Below, in pieces: positions 14,460-23,671 of a stretch of DNA of 25,002 nucleotides. The translations under genes and the position numbers were made by a program. Below the pieces are notes generated by a model, which had not been told where the DNA came from, did not search any database, and worked only from the letters and a program-made list of their open reading frames with translations. Within the stretch, counting starts at the first letter, position 1. Each line of letters starts with the position of its first letter. The DNA comes from an uncultured Clostridium sp. (lineage in GTDB: Bacteria; Bacillota; Clostridia; Lachnospirales; Lachnospiraceae), in NCBI GenBank assembly GCA_900547035.1, contig URFM01000051.1, positions 1 to 25,002 of the forward strand, given 5' to 3'.

Positions 14460-16180
14460 AGATGAAACAGAAACGATGGATCAGACAGACGGCTGTTGCC
14501 GCAGCTTTGGGAATTGTCCTGACAGGACCGGCAGCAATGGCAGGGAATTTGGGACAGATTCTGGGGGCGGAGACCTCTCTTTATGAACGGATTGTCAATG
14601 CCCAGGGAGGTCTGACTTCCACAGTGGTGGATGAACGGCATTATACCGCATACCAGTCCGAAGATGGGAGCGAGGAGCGCAGTGAAAGCCGGATAGTCCG
14701 GGAGGAGGACCGCACTACAGGACCGGGAGCGGCTGCAAAGGTAGAGATTGTAGAAGATGAGGAGACGGAGGGGCCTCAGGTAGAGGAGGTTAGTTTGTCT
14801 GAGCGCTACCACGAGGACTATGGCGTTTATGAGGAAGGTATGGGAAACCGGTATTTCCTCTATGCCACAGTGGAAAACGGCGGTATTACGGACCAGCCGG
14901 TCAGCGTAGACATACCGGCAGGACTTACCTTCGTAATGGAGAAGGATGGAGTACAGATTCCTTATTCCAGTGGGCAGACGGTCAGTGAGCGGGGATCCTA
15001 TATGCTGACCTTGACCGGGCCAAATGACTCATCTCTTCCGTTCTCAGAGCAAACCATCTATAAATCGGTATTCCGGTTCCGGATTCAGGAAAAGCTTCCG
15101 GTGGCGGATGAAGAGGCAGCGGAAGCCTTTGCTCCGGGGATCCCTTCTTCGACCCAGGCCGCGGCGGAGACCGTTCCGGAGACAGAAGAAGCTCCTCAGG
15201 AGGAAACAGAGTCTGAAAGCATGGAGGCGGCGGATGAAAGCGCTCCGGCAGAGGTGTTTAACGAAGACGGTTCTGTAAATGAGGAGGCTCTGGATCAAAG
15301 CCTGGAGGAAATTGTGGGCGCCGGAGAAAGCAGAATTGATATGAGCATCTTCAGCCAGGCTTCCGGGCTTGCCTCCCAATATGACGCAGCTGCCGGACTT
15401 TTTAAGAATCATCTGCTGACAGGCGCTGCTTTCTACACCAATGTACCCAATGGAATGGTGACCAACAGCGGGGTAAGACTTCAGACCACAGATGAGATCG
15501 ATTTTCAGGTGTTTTTAAACGGGGAGCTTCTGGAGTATGAGACGGGTACGACATTTGACCAGCCGGGAAGCTATATGATCTATCCTTCCCAGAATACATC
15601 GGTTTATCTTGGGGAGTATGGAGACCGTTCAAAGCCGGTATTCCATTTTCGGATTGTAACCGGCCCCATCCGGGATATGGGCATTTTCAATGCACCTCAG
15701 GATTATCGGATAAAAGAGATAACCTTGGACGGAGAGCCGCTGACGGAGGGAATTTCCCAGGATGGAGGCTGGTGCTATTTGGCGCAGGATGGGGAATATG
15801 AAATTCGCCTTGAACACAAGAGCGGAATGACGCCGGACTTGAATACTTCCTTTATAAGAGACAGCATTCAGCCCAGGTTCCTGATGAGCGTACAGGACAG
15901 CACCGCCTATTTCCAGTATCAGTCTCAGGATATTGCTTACTGCCTGCTGTACAGGGACGGGGAGCTGATTTCAGACAGCCAGATTCCCGCCCAGATATCG
16001 GGAAGCGGCACTTACCGGCTGGAGGCCTATGATGAAGCGGGAAATATGGCCTACGGGGAATTCCAGATTGACTATCACTTTAACACTGGGGCGATCGTGG
16101 TGATCGTGCTGGTAATTGCGCTGATTGTGGCGCTGGTATTGTTTTTGCGGAGGGCCAGAAAGCAGGTTCGCGTTCGGTAG
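14456..16180 (+). CDS. exported Ig-like single-pass surface protein A (574 aa)
   Basis: An N-terminal signal peptide (basic MKMKQKRWIRQ, then a hydrophobic core to about residue 29) is followed by repeated beta-rich Ig-like units. Each unit carries a dG pair and a GSY/GTY turn (for example ERGSYMLTLTG, FDQPGSYMIYP, GSGTYRLEAYDEAGN). An acidic Pro/Glu/Ala-rich linker occupies about 215-290. One transmembrane helix lies at about 546-564, with the basic tail LRRARKQVRVR inside. It therefore sits outside the membrane, anchored at the C terminus. It is paralogous to the protein encoded at 23668-24909, sharing the unit order and the NAP...DGxY...AGN end region. By position it could be the extracellular part of the secretion apparatus or an adhesin; not recognised as a named family. 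Translation is coupled to VirD4 by ATGA. Confidence 0.75.
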   Translation: MKMKQKRWIRQTAVAAALGIVLTGPAAMAGNLGQILGAETSLYERIVNAQGGLTSTVVDERHYTAYQSEDGSEERSESRIVREEDRTTGPGAAAKVEIVEDEETEGPQVEEVSLSERYHEDYGVYEEGMGNRYFLYATVENGGITDQPVSVDIPAGLTFVMEKDGVQIPYSSGQTVSERGSYMLTLTGPNDSSLPFSEQTIYKSVFRFRIQEKLPVADEEAAEAFAPGIPSSTQAAAETVPETEEAPQEETESESMEAADESAPAEVFNEDGSVNEEALDQSLEEIVGAGESRIDMSIFSQASGLASQYDAAAGLFKNHLLTGAAFYTNVPNGMVTNSGVRLQTTDEIDFQVFLNGELLEYETGTTFDQPGSYMIYPSQNTSVYLGEYGDRSKPVFHFRIVTGPIRDMGIFNAPQDYRIKEITLDGEPLTEGISQDGGWCYLAQDGEYEIRLEHKSGMTPDLNTSFIRDSIQPRFLMSVQDSTAYFQYQSQDIAYCLLYRDGELISDSQIPAQISGSGTYRLEAYDEAGNMAYGEFQIDYHFNTGAIVVIVLVIALIVALVLFLRRARKQVRVR

Positions 16181-16228
16181 GCCTGATGGAAAATGTTTTG
16201 CGGATATTGCGGGAGAGGAGGACACTGA

Positions 16229-17476
16229 ATGGAATATGTAAGCTTAAGCTTCACATCTCTTTTGCAGGATATACTGGGAGCGGTATTTGATGCAGTTCTG
16301 GCTCCGGTGCTGAGAGATGTGGCCAGTGTTCTGATCAATGCGGCAGGAATATTAATTCAGGAAGTACTTTCCAATTTTCTGCTGAAGCAGTGGATTATAT
16401 TTTTGAAGGCGGTTTATTTCCTGGAGTGCATTTTCGATGTCTTTTCCGGAGTCAGCCCTGTGCGGGTGGAGGATGTCAGCGAGCCTATTACCCTGATTGA
16501 ATATTTCTTCCGGATAGAGCCGGTGCAGCAGGCTTTTCTCGCCATCACTGCTATGGCAGTGGCAATATCCTTTATCACTACCATTGCCGCGGTGACGCGC
16601 TCTATGTCGGATATGTTGTGGGAGAATAAGACGCCTCTAAGCACCGTCCTGAACCAGGGCCTGAAGGCGGCAGCCAGCTTTATGCTGATTCCTATAGTTT
16701 GTCTGTTTTTTCTGCAGATGGTGACTCAGGTTACGGTGGTAATTAACAGCGCGATGGTTCAGCAGAATGCGGATACTACTATGAGTGATGTGCTCTTTAT
16801 TTCCGCGGCGGGAATGGGGGCGAAAAGCGATGAGATTCGGGAAGAATACTCCTATGGTCAGAAGTACGAGGACGCGGAACAGGTAAAAAAGGATTTTGAC
16901 ATTACGAAATTTGATTATGTGCTGGCCTACGCCAGCAGTATCCTGGTGGCCCTCCTGATGCTCTGCTCCATCCTGCAGTTTATCCAGCGGATTATTATGG
17001 TGCTGCTGCTGTTTCTAGTCAGCCCCTTCTTCGTATCGTATATGCCTTTGGATGGAGGGGCGAAGTTTAAGGAGTGGCGGGAGATGTTTGTGGCTCAGAT
17101 GATCTCCGCCTTTGGTCCAATTATCGCCATGAAGATTTATTTTCTTGTGGCGCCCACCTTGGTGGGAGGAGGAGTCAGCTATGGGGTTAACTCCTACACA
17201 GAGGCATGTATCAAGCTGTTTATTATTATCGGCGGGGCTTTCGCCGTATATAAGAGCCGCCTTCTTCTGATTTCTATAGTCAATCCTGCGGCTGCCGATT
17301 CCCTGGCTGAGAGCAGCATTATCAGCTCGTTTATTGCCGGCAGGGTGGTGGGAGTCATCGGCCAGCAGCTAAAAAGCCGCTCTTTCAAACAAAGAAGGGA
17401 GAAGAAAAGCGAATCAGGAGGCGACTCCAAGGGCGGCCAGAGCCAGATGAAGGGCCAGGCGTTTACAGGAAAGTAG
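16229..17476 (+). CDS. VirB6/TrbL-like T4SS membrane protein 1 (415 aa)
   Basis: Polytopic inner-membrane channel protein. GAGAGGAGG precedes ATG 16229. It opens with an amphipathic region of about 80 residues (SLLQDILGAVFDAVLAPVLR), then roughly five to six hydrophobic segments between about 100 and 365. A soluble loop (about 185-225, charged) sits in the middle, and the tail is basic and Gly/Ser-rich (RREKKSESGGDSKGGQSQMK). Conserved segments shared with the next protein include SEPITLIEYFFRIEPVQ, LIPIVCLFFL and SPFFVSYMPLDGGAKFKEW. The layout fits VirB6/TrbL proteins of Gram-positive T4SS. It probably forms the translocation channel with the VirB4 fusion ATPase. Family fit is from topology and context, as VirB6 proteins share little sequence. 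Confidence 0.8.
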   Translation: MEYVSLSFTSLLQDILGAVFDAVLAPVLRDVASVLINAAGILIQEVLSNFLLKQWIIFLKAVYFLECIFDVFSGVSPVRVEDVSEPITLIEYFFRIEPVQQAFLAITAMAVAISFITTIAAVTRSMSDMLWENKTPLSTVLNQGLKAAASFMLIPIVCLFFLQMVTQVTVVINSAMVQQNADTTMSDVLFISAAGMGAKSDEIREEYSYGQKYEDAEQVKKDFDITKFDYVLAYASSILVALLMLCSILQFIQRIIMVLLLFLVSPFFVSYMPLDGGAKFKEWREMFVAQMISAFGPIIAMKIYFLVAPTLVGGGVSYGVNSYTEACIKLFIIIGGAFAVYKSRLLLISIVNPAAADSLAESSIISSFIAGRVVGVIGQQLKSRSFKQRREKKSESGGDSKGGQSQMKGQAFTGK

Positions 17477-17485
17477 GTGTATGAA

Positions 17486-19708
17486 ATGGAAATAGTATAT
17501 CTGGGACTTCTTTCAACGATTTTTAACGCTATTTTTGAAGCCATTCTTTCACCTATTTTTAAGTTTATTTCCTCTTTGCTGGAAACGGTTTTGGGGTGGC
17601 TTTTCGAGAATGTGCTGGGTCCTCTGCTGGAGAATGTGCTTTGGCCTATTTTTGAAGGCGTGGTTGAGCTGGTCTTTGAAATCCTGGCTGAGATGATTTA
17701 TGGAGTTCTGGCCTCGATTCTTCAGATTGTGGACGCCATGCAGTCGGCTTTTAATATTTTTTCCGGTCTGCAGCCGGTCAGCTATGTAAATTATTCGGAA
17801 CCTCTGCCGCTGATTGAGATGCTGTTCCGAATGGATACCATACAGTGGGCGGTGATGATCGTTACGGTAATCGGCCTATGCCTCACGTTTGTGTTTGCTA
17901 TTCTGGGTACGGCCCGTTCTATGCTGGAACTGGATGTGGATAATGCCAGACCTATTTCCAGGGTGCTGCGCTCTACCGGTCAGGCGATGGTTCGTTTTGC
18001 CCTGATCCCTATTACCTGTCTGTTTTTGATTATGATGTCGGGACGGGTTTTGGAGGGAGTAGGAAGCGCCATGGGCAGCAGCGAAACCACCCTTTCCAGA
18101 ATGATCTTTGTGGTGGCCTCCCTGGATGCCAATAAGGTAGACGCGCACTACAATATCAGCGGAAAGGTGGATGACGAAGACAGTCCGGTGACGGTGGCTT
18201 CGGATATCGGGGCAGAGGATAAAATTCGGAATCCTTTTTATACCGGACAGTCCAATTATGCCGATACCGATGTGGTGGGAAGAAGCTTCGATTTTGCCAG
18301 ATTCGATTATCTTATCGGCTTTGGCGGAAGTATATTTCTGTTAATTGTAATGGCTATTTGCCTGATTAATTTTATCTGCCGGATTTTTGAGGTGTTGATG
18401 CTTTTTATTGCTTCCCCGCTTTTCGTATCTGTGATGCCTTTGGACGATGGAGAAAAATTCAAAGCCTGGCAGGATATGTTTGTGGCTAAGCTGTTCAGCG
18501 GTTTTGGAAGTGTGATTGCTATGGAGCTGTATATGCTGATTTGTCCGGTGGTAATGAGCGGAGGGATTTCCTTCATGCAGAACGGCTCAACCGAGGCGGA
18601 CTACCTGATCCGGCTGGTTTTCATGCTGGGAGGAGCATGGGCAGTGATTAAGGCTGGTCCCACCATCACTCAGCTGCTGAATTTCCAGGCTGGAGCGGCG
18701 GAACGGCAAACAGGTGCCAGCGTCACAGCAGGTCTGATGGGAGCGGCAACTACAATCGGCGGAACGGCGAAGCAGGCATTTACCGGAATCCGCGGCAGCG
18801 CTGCCGCAAGGTCGGCAGGACGCCAGTCGGCTAGGGCGGCTTCGGATGAACGGATTGCCAGGAGGCTGAACGGGCTGGAAGGCGGTCCTAGGCCGGGCGG
18901 CGGTTCTAGACCAGGTGGCGGTTCTAGACCGGGCGGAGGAACCCCGGGCGGCTCGGGAACCGGAAGCGCAGGCGGCCTGTCCGGCAGTGGAACACGGACA
19001 GCCGGTCTGCAGGGCAGGGGGCCAGGGCAGGCAAGACGTCTGGGGACCTTTGGCAAAAATGGACATATTACAGCGAATACCAGTACCGGCGGACATCGTT
19101 ATCTGGGAGTGGACTTTGGAAAGAAGCTTTCCTTTGGACGGGATCAGGCGGGCAATTTCCAGTTCCGTGTTCTTGGCGTAGGATACCGGACGGGAAAAGA
19201 CGGAAAGGTAGACAAGGTTTCTCTTCCCTTTGTGCGGTTCAAGCGCGGGGACGAGGGCTTTAAGGTATCTAAGGTGAAATTTGCCGGAGCGGTCAGCTTT
19301 AAGAGGGCGGAAACCGTGACTACCGGAGAGGATGGAACGGTTAGCCGTCAGTTCGGCGATATGTACTGCAGTGATATCAGGCCCCTTGGAATGACGGCTC
19401 TGAAGCGGCGGTATGACCAGGAAACCGGCAAAGTGGAAACGATTCAGAGAGGCGTTTCCCATTATGGCAAAAACGCTCAGGGCGAGTATGTGCTGACTAA
19501 GCGGGAAGGCCTGGGATTCAGGGCGGAGTACGAGCGCGGACAAGATGGCAAAGACCGTAAAGTACGCAGTGAAGGACTGGGTATATCCGCCAGGTATTCC
19601 TACGGCGAAGATGGTACAAAACGGATTGATAAAATAAAGCGGAATGGCGGAAATACTGCATATCGGTCCGAGGCCAAAAAGGCAGGCAAGAAGGAGAATG
19701 ATCAATGA
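17486..19708 (+). CDS. VirB6/TrbL-like T4SS membrane protein 2 with large C-terminal extension (740 aa)
   Basis: Paralogue of the preceding protein. The start at ATG 17486 (MEIVYLGLLSTIFNAIFEAI) was chosen because it aligns with MEYVSLSFTSLLQDILGAVF of protein 1 and has AGGTG six bases upstream; GTG 17477 is the alternative. Residues 1-410 follow the same plan, with FSGLQPVSYVNYSEPLPLIE, LIPITCLFL and SPLFVSVMPLDDGEKFKAW. The N terminus is lengthened by internal repeats of ENVLGPLLENVLW type. After residue 410 it differs: an Ala/Gly/Arg-rich segment, a Gly-Pro linker with three RPGGGS units (467-484), then a 200-residue soluble domain rich in Gly, aromatic and basic residues (about 525-740) with repeated GLGFRAEY / GLGISARY strands. 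That tail is not a usual VirB6 feature and I do not recognise it; it could be a substrate-binding or plug domain. Confidence 0.8.
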   Translation: MEIVYLGLLSTIFNAIFEAILSPIFKFISSLLETVLGWLFENVLGPLLENVLWPIFEGVVELVFEILAEMIYGVLASILQIVDAMQSAFNIFSGLQPVSYVNYSEPLPLIEMLFRMDTIQWAVMIVTVIGLCLTFVFAILGTARSMLELDVDNARPISRVLRSTGQAMVRFALIPITCLFLIMMSGRVLEGVGSAMGSSETTLSRMIFVVASLDANKVDAHYNISGKVDDEDSPVTVASDIGAEDKIRNPFYTGQSNYADTDVVGRSFDFARFDYLIGFGGSIFLLIVMAICLINFICRIFEVLMLFIASPLFVSVMPLDDGEKFKAWQDMFVAKLFSGFGSVIAMELYMLICPVVMSGGISFMQNGSTEADYLIRLVFMLGGAWAVIKAGPTITQLLNFQAGAAERQTGASVTAGLMGAATTIGGTAKQAFTGIRGSAAARSAGRQSARAASDERIARRLNGLEGGPRPGGGSRPGGGSRPGGGTPGGSGTGSAGGLSGSGTRTAGLQGRGPGQARRLGTFGKNGHITANTSTGGHRYLGVDFGKKLSFGRDQAGNFQFRVLGVGYRTGKDGKVDKVSLPFVRFKRGDEGFKVSKVKFAGAVSFKRAETVTTGEDGTVSRQFGDMYCSDIRPLGMTALKRRYDQETGKVETIQRGVSHYGKNAQGEYVLTKREGLGFRAEYERGQDGKDRKVRSEGLGISARYSYGEDGTKRIDKIKRNGGNTAYRSEAKKAGKKENDQ
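18884..18937 (+). repeat. three 18-bp tandem repeats coding the Gly-Pro-Arg linker
   Basis: Units at 18884-18901, 18902-18919 and 18920-18937 follow GGTTCTAGACCGGGCGGC with few differences and encode GxRPGG in frame. They lie inside the linker between the membrane part and the C-terminal domain of VirB6-like protein 2. Near-identical copies are prone to slippage, so linker length may vary between strains. Confidence 0.8.
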
Positions 19709-22488
19709 GAATCATACCAAAACGTACAAAGGTGAGGATGGAGCTCTTTAAAGGAATTGAGCTGGTGGATGTGCTGGTGGCAGGAGCCGGCATGGGGCTG
19801 AGCGCTTCCTTTCTGGTTTCAAACCTTCCGGCCCATCTGGCCTTGTCCATTGTGACGCTGATTATCACGGTAGGCCTGGTGGTTCCCATTGAGGACGATA
19901 AGGGCTATATCCTGATTTACAATGTTCTGAAATACGCGGGAAGATACAAAATCTTTTATAAACGTTCCGCGAAAGAGGCGGTTTTCAAGGAAGCAGCTTC
20001 CCGGGAGAAACAAGAGGATACAGGAAAGAAAAAGGGCCGCGGTACCAAAAAAAAGGGGCCGGTAATTTCCGGAATGTCTCTGGAGGATATTACACCCTTT
20101 ACGGAAATCGACGGAAGCTTTATCGCCTACGGCTCATCCTACAGCGCCGTGGTGATGAGCATTCCGTCCGTAGAGTTCCGCTTTTACAGCGAAAGCCGCC
20201 AGAACAGCGTGATAGACCGCTGTTTTGGCTCCATCCTGCGGACCGCTGCCAGCGATGAGGTTATCAGCATGGTAAAGCTGGACCGTCCGGTGATTTACGA
20301 CGATTTCATTCAGTCGGAGCAGGTGAAGATGGAGGATTTGAAGGAAGCTTACCTAAACGGCCTTCTGACCGACGAGGAGCTTACCATCCGGGTGGGAATC
20401 GTCCATGACCGAATCCGTCAGCTGATGGATTTTGATTATAAAAATAAGGTTTATATGCCGTTCCATTACCTCATGTTTTTCCACAAGGACCGGAATTTCC
20501 TTCAGGGACAGATTGAAAATGCCATTGCAACCTTTGCCGGAAACAATATGATTTGCCACCAGCTAAAGGGAGAGGAGCTGGCGGTATTTCTGAAATACAG
20601 CTACGGTATGGAGTTTGACGAGAGGGAGGTAAAGAACCTTTCACCGGAGGAATACATGGATTGGATTCTGCCGGATGTGGTGCGTTTTACCGGAAGGACG
20701 GTTCAGTATGACGAGCTGATAACCCACAATTTCCGTCTGAGAGATTACCCTATGGTAGTGGGAAATGCCTGGGGCAGCAGCATGTTTAATATGCTGGGAA
20801 CCCGGGTAGTGCTCAAGATGACTCCTGTGGACCGCTACAAGGCGATCCGCCAGATCGACCGTTCTATTGATGAACTGAGAGAGCAGGAGTCCAATACGGG
20901 AAAGACCAGTAAGCTGATGGAAGTATCTATGCATATCGAATCCCTCTCCGAGGTGCTGAGGCTCCTTCAGGGGGAGAACGAGGTTCTCTTTAATGTGAAC
21001 ACTTTTGTGACGGTGGACGATTACGAGCTTTCCCAGCAGCAAAAGACACCGGAGGGGAGAAAAACCAAAAATCTCACCAGCTTTAAAAAGCAGGTAAGAA
21101 GAGAGCTTTCTGAGGAAGGCTTTAAGGTAACGGATCTGTTTTTGCAGCAGTTTGAGGCTTACAGCTCCGCGCAGCTTTCCGGATACGACGCATTCAAAAA
21201 ATATCAAAGAGGAATCCAGTCCAGTTCTGTGGCGGCGGCCTTCCCCTATGTATATAAAAGTCTTTGTGACGATGGGGGAATCTATGTGGGGCAGTCATCC
21301 GGCGTTCCGGTATTTATTAATTTCTTCCAGAGAGACCGGGAGAGAGTTAACAGCAACACGGTGATTATCGGTAAGTCCGGTTCCGGAAAGTCCTACGCCA
21401 CCAAGACTATTTTGACCCAGCTGGCAGCAGAGAACAGCAAAATTTTTATTCTGGACCCGGAGAATGAGTATTCTAAGCTGGCCATGAACATGAAGGGAAA
21501 AATTATTGACGTAGGAAGCGCTACTCAGGGACGTTTAAATCCCTTCCATATCATCACGAATCTGACCGACGAGGAGGGCGACGAGGATGGAGATGAGGCG
21601 GCAGCTACCAGCTTTACCACTCATCTGCAGTTCCTGGAGGAGTTTTACCGGCAGATTCTTCCTGGCATCGACTCGGATGCCCTGGAATATCTGAACAACA
21701 TTACCATCCGTATGTACGAAGCAAAGGGCATCGACGACACAACGGATTTGAGTACCCTGACACCGGAGGATTTCCCCACTTTCGATGACCTTTACGACAA
21801 GATCCTCAATGACTTCCAGATGACCAGCGGCGAATACAGCAAGAGCAATCTGAGGGTGCTGCTAAACTACATATCCAAGTTTGCCACCGGAGGACGAAAT
21901 TCCGCTCTCTGGAACGGCGCGGCCAGCATCAGCACCAATGAAAACTTTATTGTGTTCAACTTCCAGTCACTCCTGGCCAACAAAAACAACACAATCGCCA
22001 ATGCCCAGATGCTGCTGGTGCTGAAATGGCTGGACAACGAGATTATCAAAAACCGGGATTACAACATTAAGTACAATGCCAGCCGGAAAATCGTGGTGGT
22101 TATTGATGAAGCGCATGTATTTATCGACAGCAAATATCCCATTGCCCTGGACTTTATGTATCAGCTGGCAAAGCGAATCCGAAAGTATAATGGCATGCAG
22201 ATGGTGATTACCCAGAATATTAAAGACTTTGTGGGAACGGAGGAGCTTGCCAGAAAATCAACGGCTATTATTAACGCCAGCCAGTATTCATTTATCTTTC
22301 CGCTGGCTCCTAACGATATGCAGGACCTCTGTAAGCTGTATGAGAAGGCGGGAGCCATCAATGAGAGCGAGCAGGAGGATATTGTGAACAATGGACGAGG
22401 CCGGGCCTTTGTAATTACCTCGCCGTCGGAGCGAACCTGTGTGGATATTGTGGCGGCAGAGGGAATCGAGGACCTGTTTACCATGTAA
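19705..22488 (+). CDS. VirB3/PrgI-VirB4 fusion T4SS ATPase (927 aa)
   Basis: The main energising ATPase of a type IV secretion system. The N terminus carries a short PrgI/VirB3-like module with two membrane helices (about 20-40 and 44-61), then basic residues (GKKKGRGTKKKG, 107-118). The VirB4 N-terminal domain runs from about 125 to 500. The RecA-like motor has Walker A GKSGSGKS 556-563, FILDPENEYSKLA 581-593, GRLNPF 609-614, Walker B VVVIDEAH 797-804, and the KRIRKYNGMQMVITQNIKDF segment 823-842, all characteristic of VirB4/TraE/CagE. Length is typical for the fused form. It starts in an ATGA overlap with the VirB6-like gene, so the two are coupled. All catalytic residues appear intact, so the system should be active. 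Confidence 0.95.
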   Translation: MRIIPKRTKVRMELFKGIELVDVLVAGAGMGLSASFLVSNLPAHLALSIVTLIITVGLVVPIEDDKGYILIYNVLKYAGRYKIFYKRSAKEAVFKEAASREKQEDTGKKKGRGTKKKGPVISGMSLEDITPFTEIDGSFIAYGSSYSAVVMSIPSVEFRFYSESRQNSVIDRCFGSILRTAASDEVISMVKLDRPVIYDDFIQSEQVKMEDLKEAYLNGLLTDEELTIRVGIVHDRIRQLMDFDYKNKVYMPFHYLMFFHKDRNFLQGQIENAIATFAGNNMICHQLKGEELAVFLKYSYGMEFDEREVKNLSPEEYMDWILPDVVRFTGRTVQYDELITHNFRLRDYPMVVGNAWGSSMFNMLGTRVVLKMTPVDRYKAIRQIDRSIDELREQESNTGKTSKLMEVSMHIESLSEVLRLLQGENEVLFNVNTFVTVDDYELSQQQKTPEGRKTKNLTSFKKQVRRELSEEGFKVTDLFLQQFEAYSSAQLSGYDAFKKYQRGIQSSSVAAAFPYVYKSLCDDGGIYVGQSSGVPVFINFFQRDRERVNSNTVIIGKSGSGKSYATKTILTQLAAENSKIFILDPENEYSKLAMNMKGKIIDVGSATQGRLNPFHIITNLTDEEGDEDGDEAAATSFTTHLQFLEEFYRQILPGIDSDALEYLNNITIRMYEAKGIDDTTDLSTLTPEDFPTFDDLYDKILNDFQMTSGEYSKSNLRVLLNYISKFATGGRNSALWNGAASISTNENFIVFNFQSLLANKNNTIANAQMLLVLKWLDNEIIKNRDYNIKYNASRKIVVVIDEAHVFIDSKYPIALDFMYQLAKRIRKYNGMQMVITQNIKDFVGTEELARKSTAIINASQYSFIFPLAPNDMQDLCKLYEKAGAINESEQEDIVNNGRGRAFVITSPSERTCVDIVAAEGIEDLFTM

Positions 22489-22538
22489 AAAGGCTTCTGG
22501 CCGGGAAATTAATGATTATGCAATGGAGGCAGACAGAA

Positions 22539-23345
22539 ATGAGAAAAATATGGTTAAGGTTTCTGGGACCGGCGGTTTTGGCTGCAGCGCTGCTTGCGGG
22601 CTGCTCCGGAGGCGGGGAGACCGAGAACGTGGAGAATGCCGCTGCAGATGGAGTGCTGACCGTGGGAATTCTGGCAGGGGAGGACATTTTTTCCTATACG
22701 GATGAGGCGGGACAGCTAAGAGGAGTGGAGCCTCAGCTGATGGAGCGCCTGGGAGAGAGCCTGGGTGTTTCCGTAGAGTTCGATGAGGCGGGCAGCCTGG
22801 ATGAATTATTGAACTGGTTGGACTTAGGGCAGGCAGATATTGCGTTGGGCCGTATCGCGCAGAGAGATGAGTACAATCAAAAATACCAGGTATCCAGAAA
22901 TTACGCAAAAAAGGGAATTTATCTTCTGACCAGGAAGAACGATTACACCGATACCCTGGCGGGATTGGCGGAAACCACGGTAGCCGTGGCCCCGTCAATA
23001 TCCGCGGAACTCAGAGTAGACATCCCCTATCTAGATCAGGTGGTTATGCAGGAGTATGGAAGCGTAGCGGATGCGGCGAAGGCATTGGAGGAGGAGACGG
23101 TATCTGCTGTTATTCTTACAGAGCGTGAGGCTATGGAAGAAATAGCCCAAGGCAGTTTTCAGGCTCAGGAAATGTTAAACGGGCCCAAGGAATCTTATGT
23201 GGCCTTAATGGGATCAGGCCAGCAGGAACTGGCGGCCAGTTTGAACCAGGTAATCAGCCAGTATCTGGATGAACAGGCCGGGGGCGCGGAGGAAGAAAAC
23301 CAGACAGAAGAAACCCTGCCGGCCCAGACGGGGGAGGAGGAATAG
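22539..23345 (+). CDS. solute-binding lipoprotein, family 3 type (268 aa)
   Basis: Start at ATG 22539 (MRKIWLRFLGPAVLAAALLA), with GGAGG nine bases upstream; an earlier in-frame ATG has no better site. A lipoprotein signal ends in the lipobox LLAGC (Cys near residue 23). The mature part follows the family 3 solute-binding (HisJ-like) pattern: GVLTVGILAGEDIFSYTDE, GVEPQLMERLGESLGV, then GQADIALGRIAQRDEYNQ and a second lobe (about 135-240). The C-terminal tail is Glu/Gln/Thr-rich. No permease or ATP-binding protein accompanies it, so nutrient import is unlikely to be its job here; it may sense a ligand, or serve as an extracellular part of the T4SS. The same fold is also the regulatory half of MltF-type lytic transglycosylases, but no hydrolase domain is present. 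Confidence 0.8.
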   Translation: MRKIWLRFLGPAVLAAALLAGCSGGGETENVENAAADGVLTVGILAGEDIFSYTDEAGQLRGVEPQLMERLGESLGVSVEFDEAGSLDELLNWLDLGQADIALGRIAQRDEYNQKYQVSRNYAKKGIYLLTRKNDYTDTLAGLAETTVAVAPSISAELRVDIPYLDQVVMQEYGSVADAAKALEEETVSAVILTEREAMEEIAQGSFQAQEMLNGPKESYVALMGSGQQELAASLNQVISQYLDEQAGGAEEENQTEETLPAQTGEEE

Positions 23346-23347
23346 CC

Positions 23348-23671
23348 ATGGCCTATTTTGACAGCCCTAAAAACAGAGCGATCTGGGAGCGGGAGCTAAA
23401 AGGTCTGCGCGCGGAGAAAGAGCGCCGGGCGAAGGAAGGATACCGTCCCCAGAAGGGGGAGCAGGAGATATCCGTAGAAAGCAGACAAGAGCAGAATCCC
23501 TTCCGAAAAAGAATTACTCTAAAGGAGCTGGAGCAGGCGGAACGGGAAGCGGTGCAGGCGCGAAGAGCCAGGAGGCCTCAGAGAGTGAGAGAGGCAGAGG
23601 CAAAAGAGCCAAAACGGCAGTCCTCCATAGAGCAGGAGAAGTCTTTCGGTCTGGGAGGAAAACAGCTATGA
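23348..23671 (+). CDS. small charged hypothetical protein (107 aa)
   Basis: Starts at ATG 23348, three bases after the lipoprotein stop; the preceding gene ends in GGGGGAGGAGG, giving a strong site. Highly charged and helical, with basic N-terminal (IWERELKGLRAEKERRAKEG) and Arg/Glu-rich central helices and no hydrophobic segment, so cytoplasmic and possibly coiled-coil. The stop overlaps the next gene as ATGA. No homology recognised. Its place between two exported components, and the composition, would suit an adaptor, a chaperone or even a secreted substrate; none of these can be supported directly. The translational overlaps on both sides support it being a real gene. Confidence 0.65.
   Translation: MAYFDSPKNRAIWERELKGLRAEKERRAKEGYRPQKGEQEISVESRQEQNPFRKRITLKELEQAEREAVQARRARRPQRVREAEAKEPKRQSSIEQEKSFGLGGKQL

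Noticed and set aside
18587..19705. 372-aa minus-strand open frame opposite VirB6-like protein 2
   Set aside because: Shadow of a Gly/Arg-rich coding region; Ser/Pro/Arg-rich composition and no family motif.
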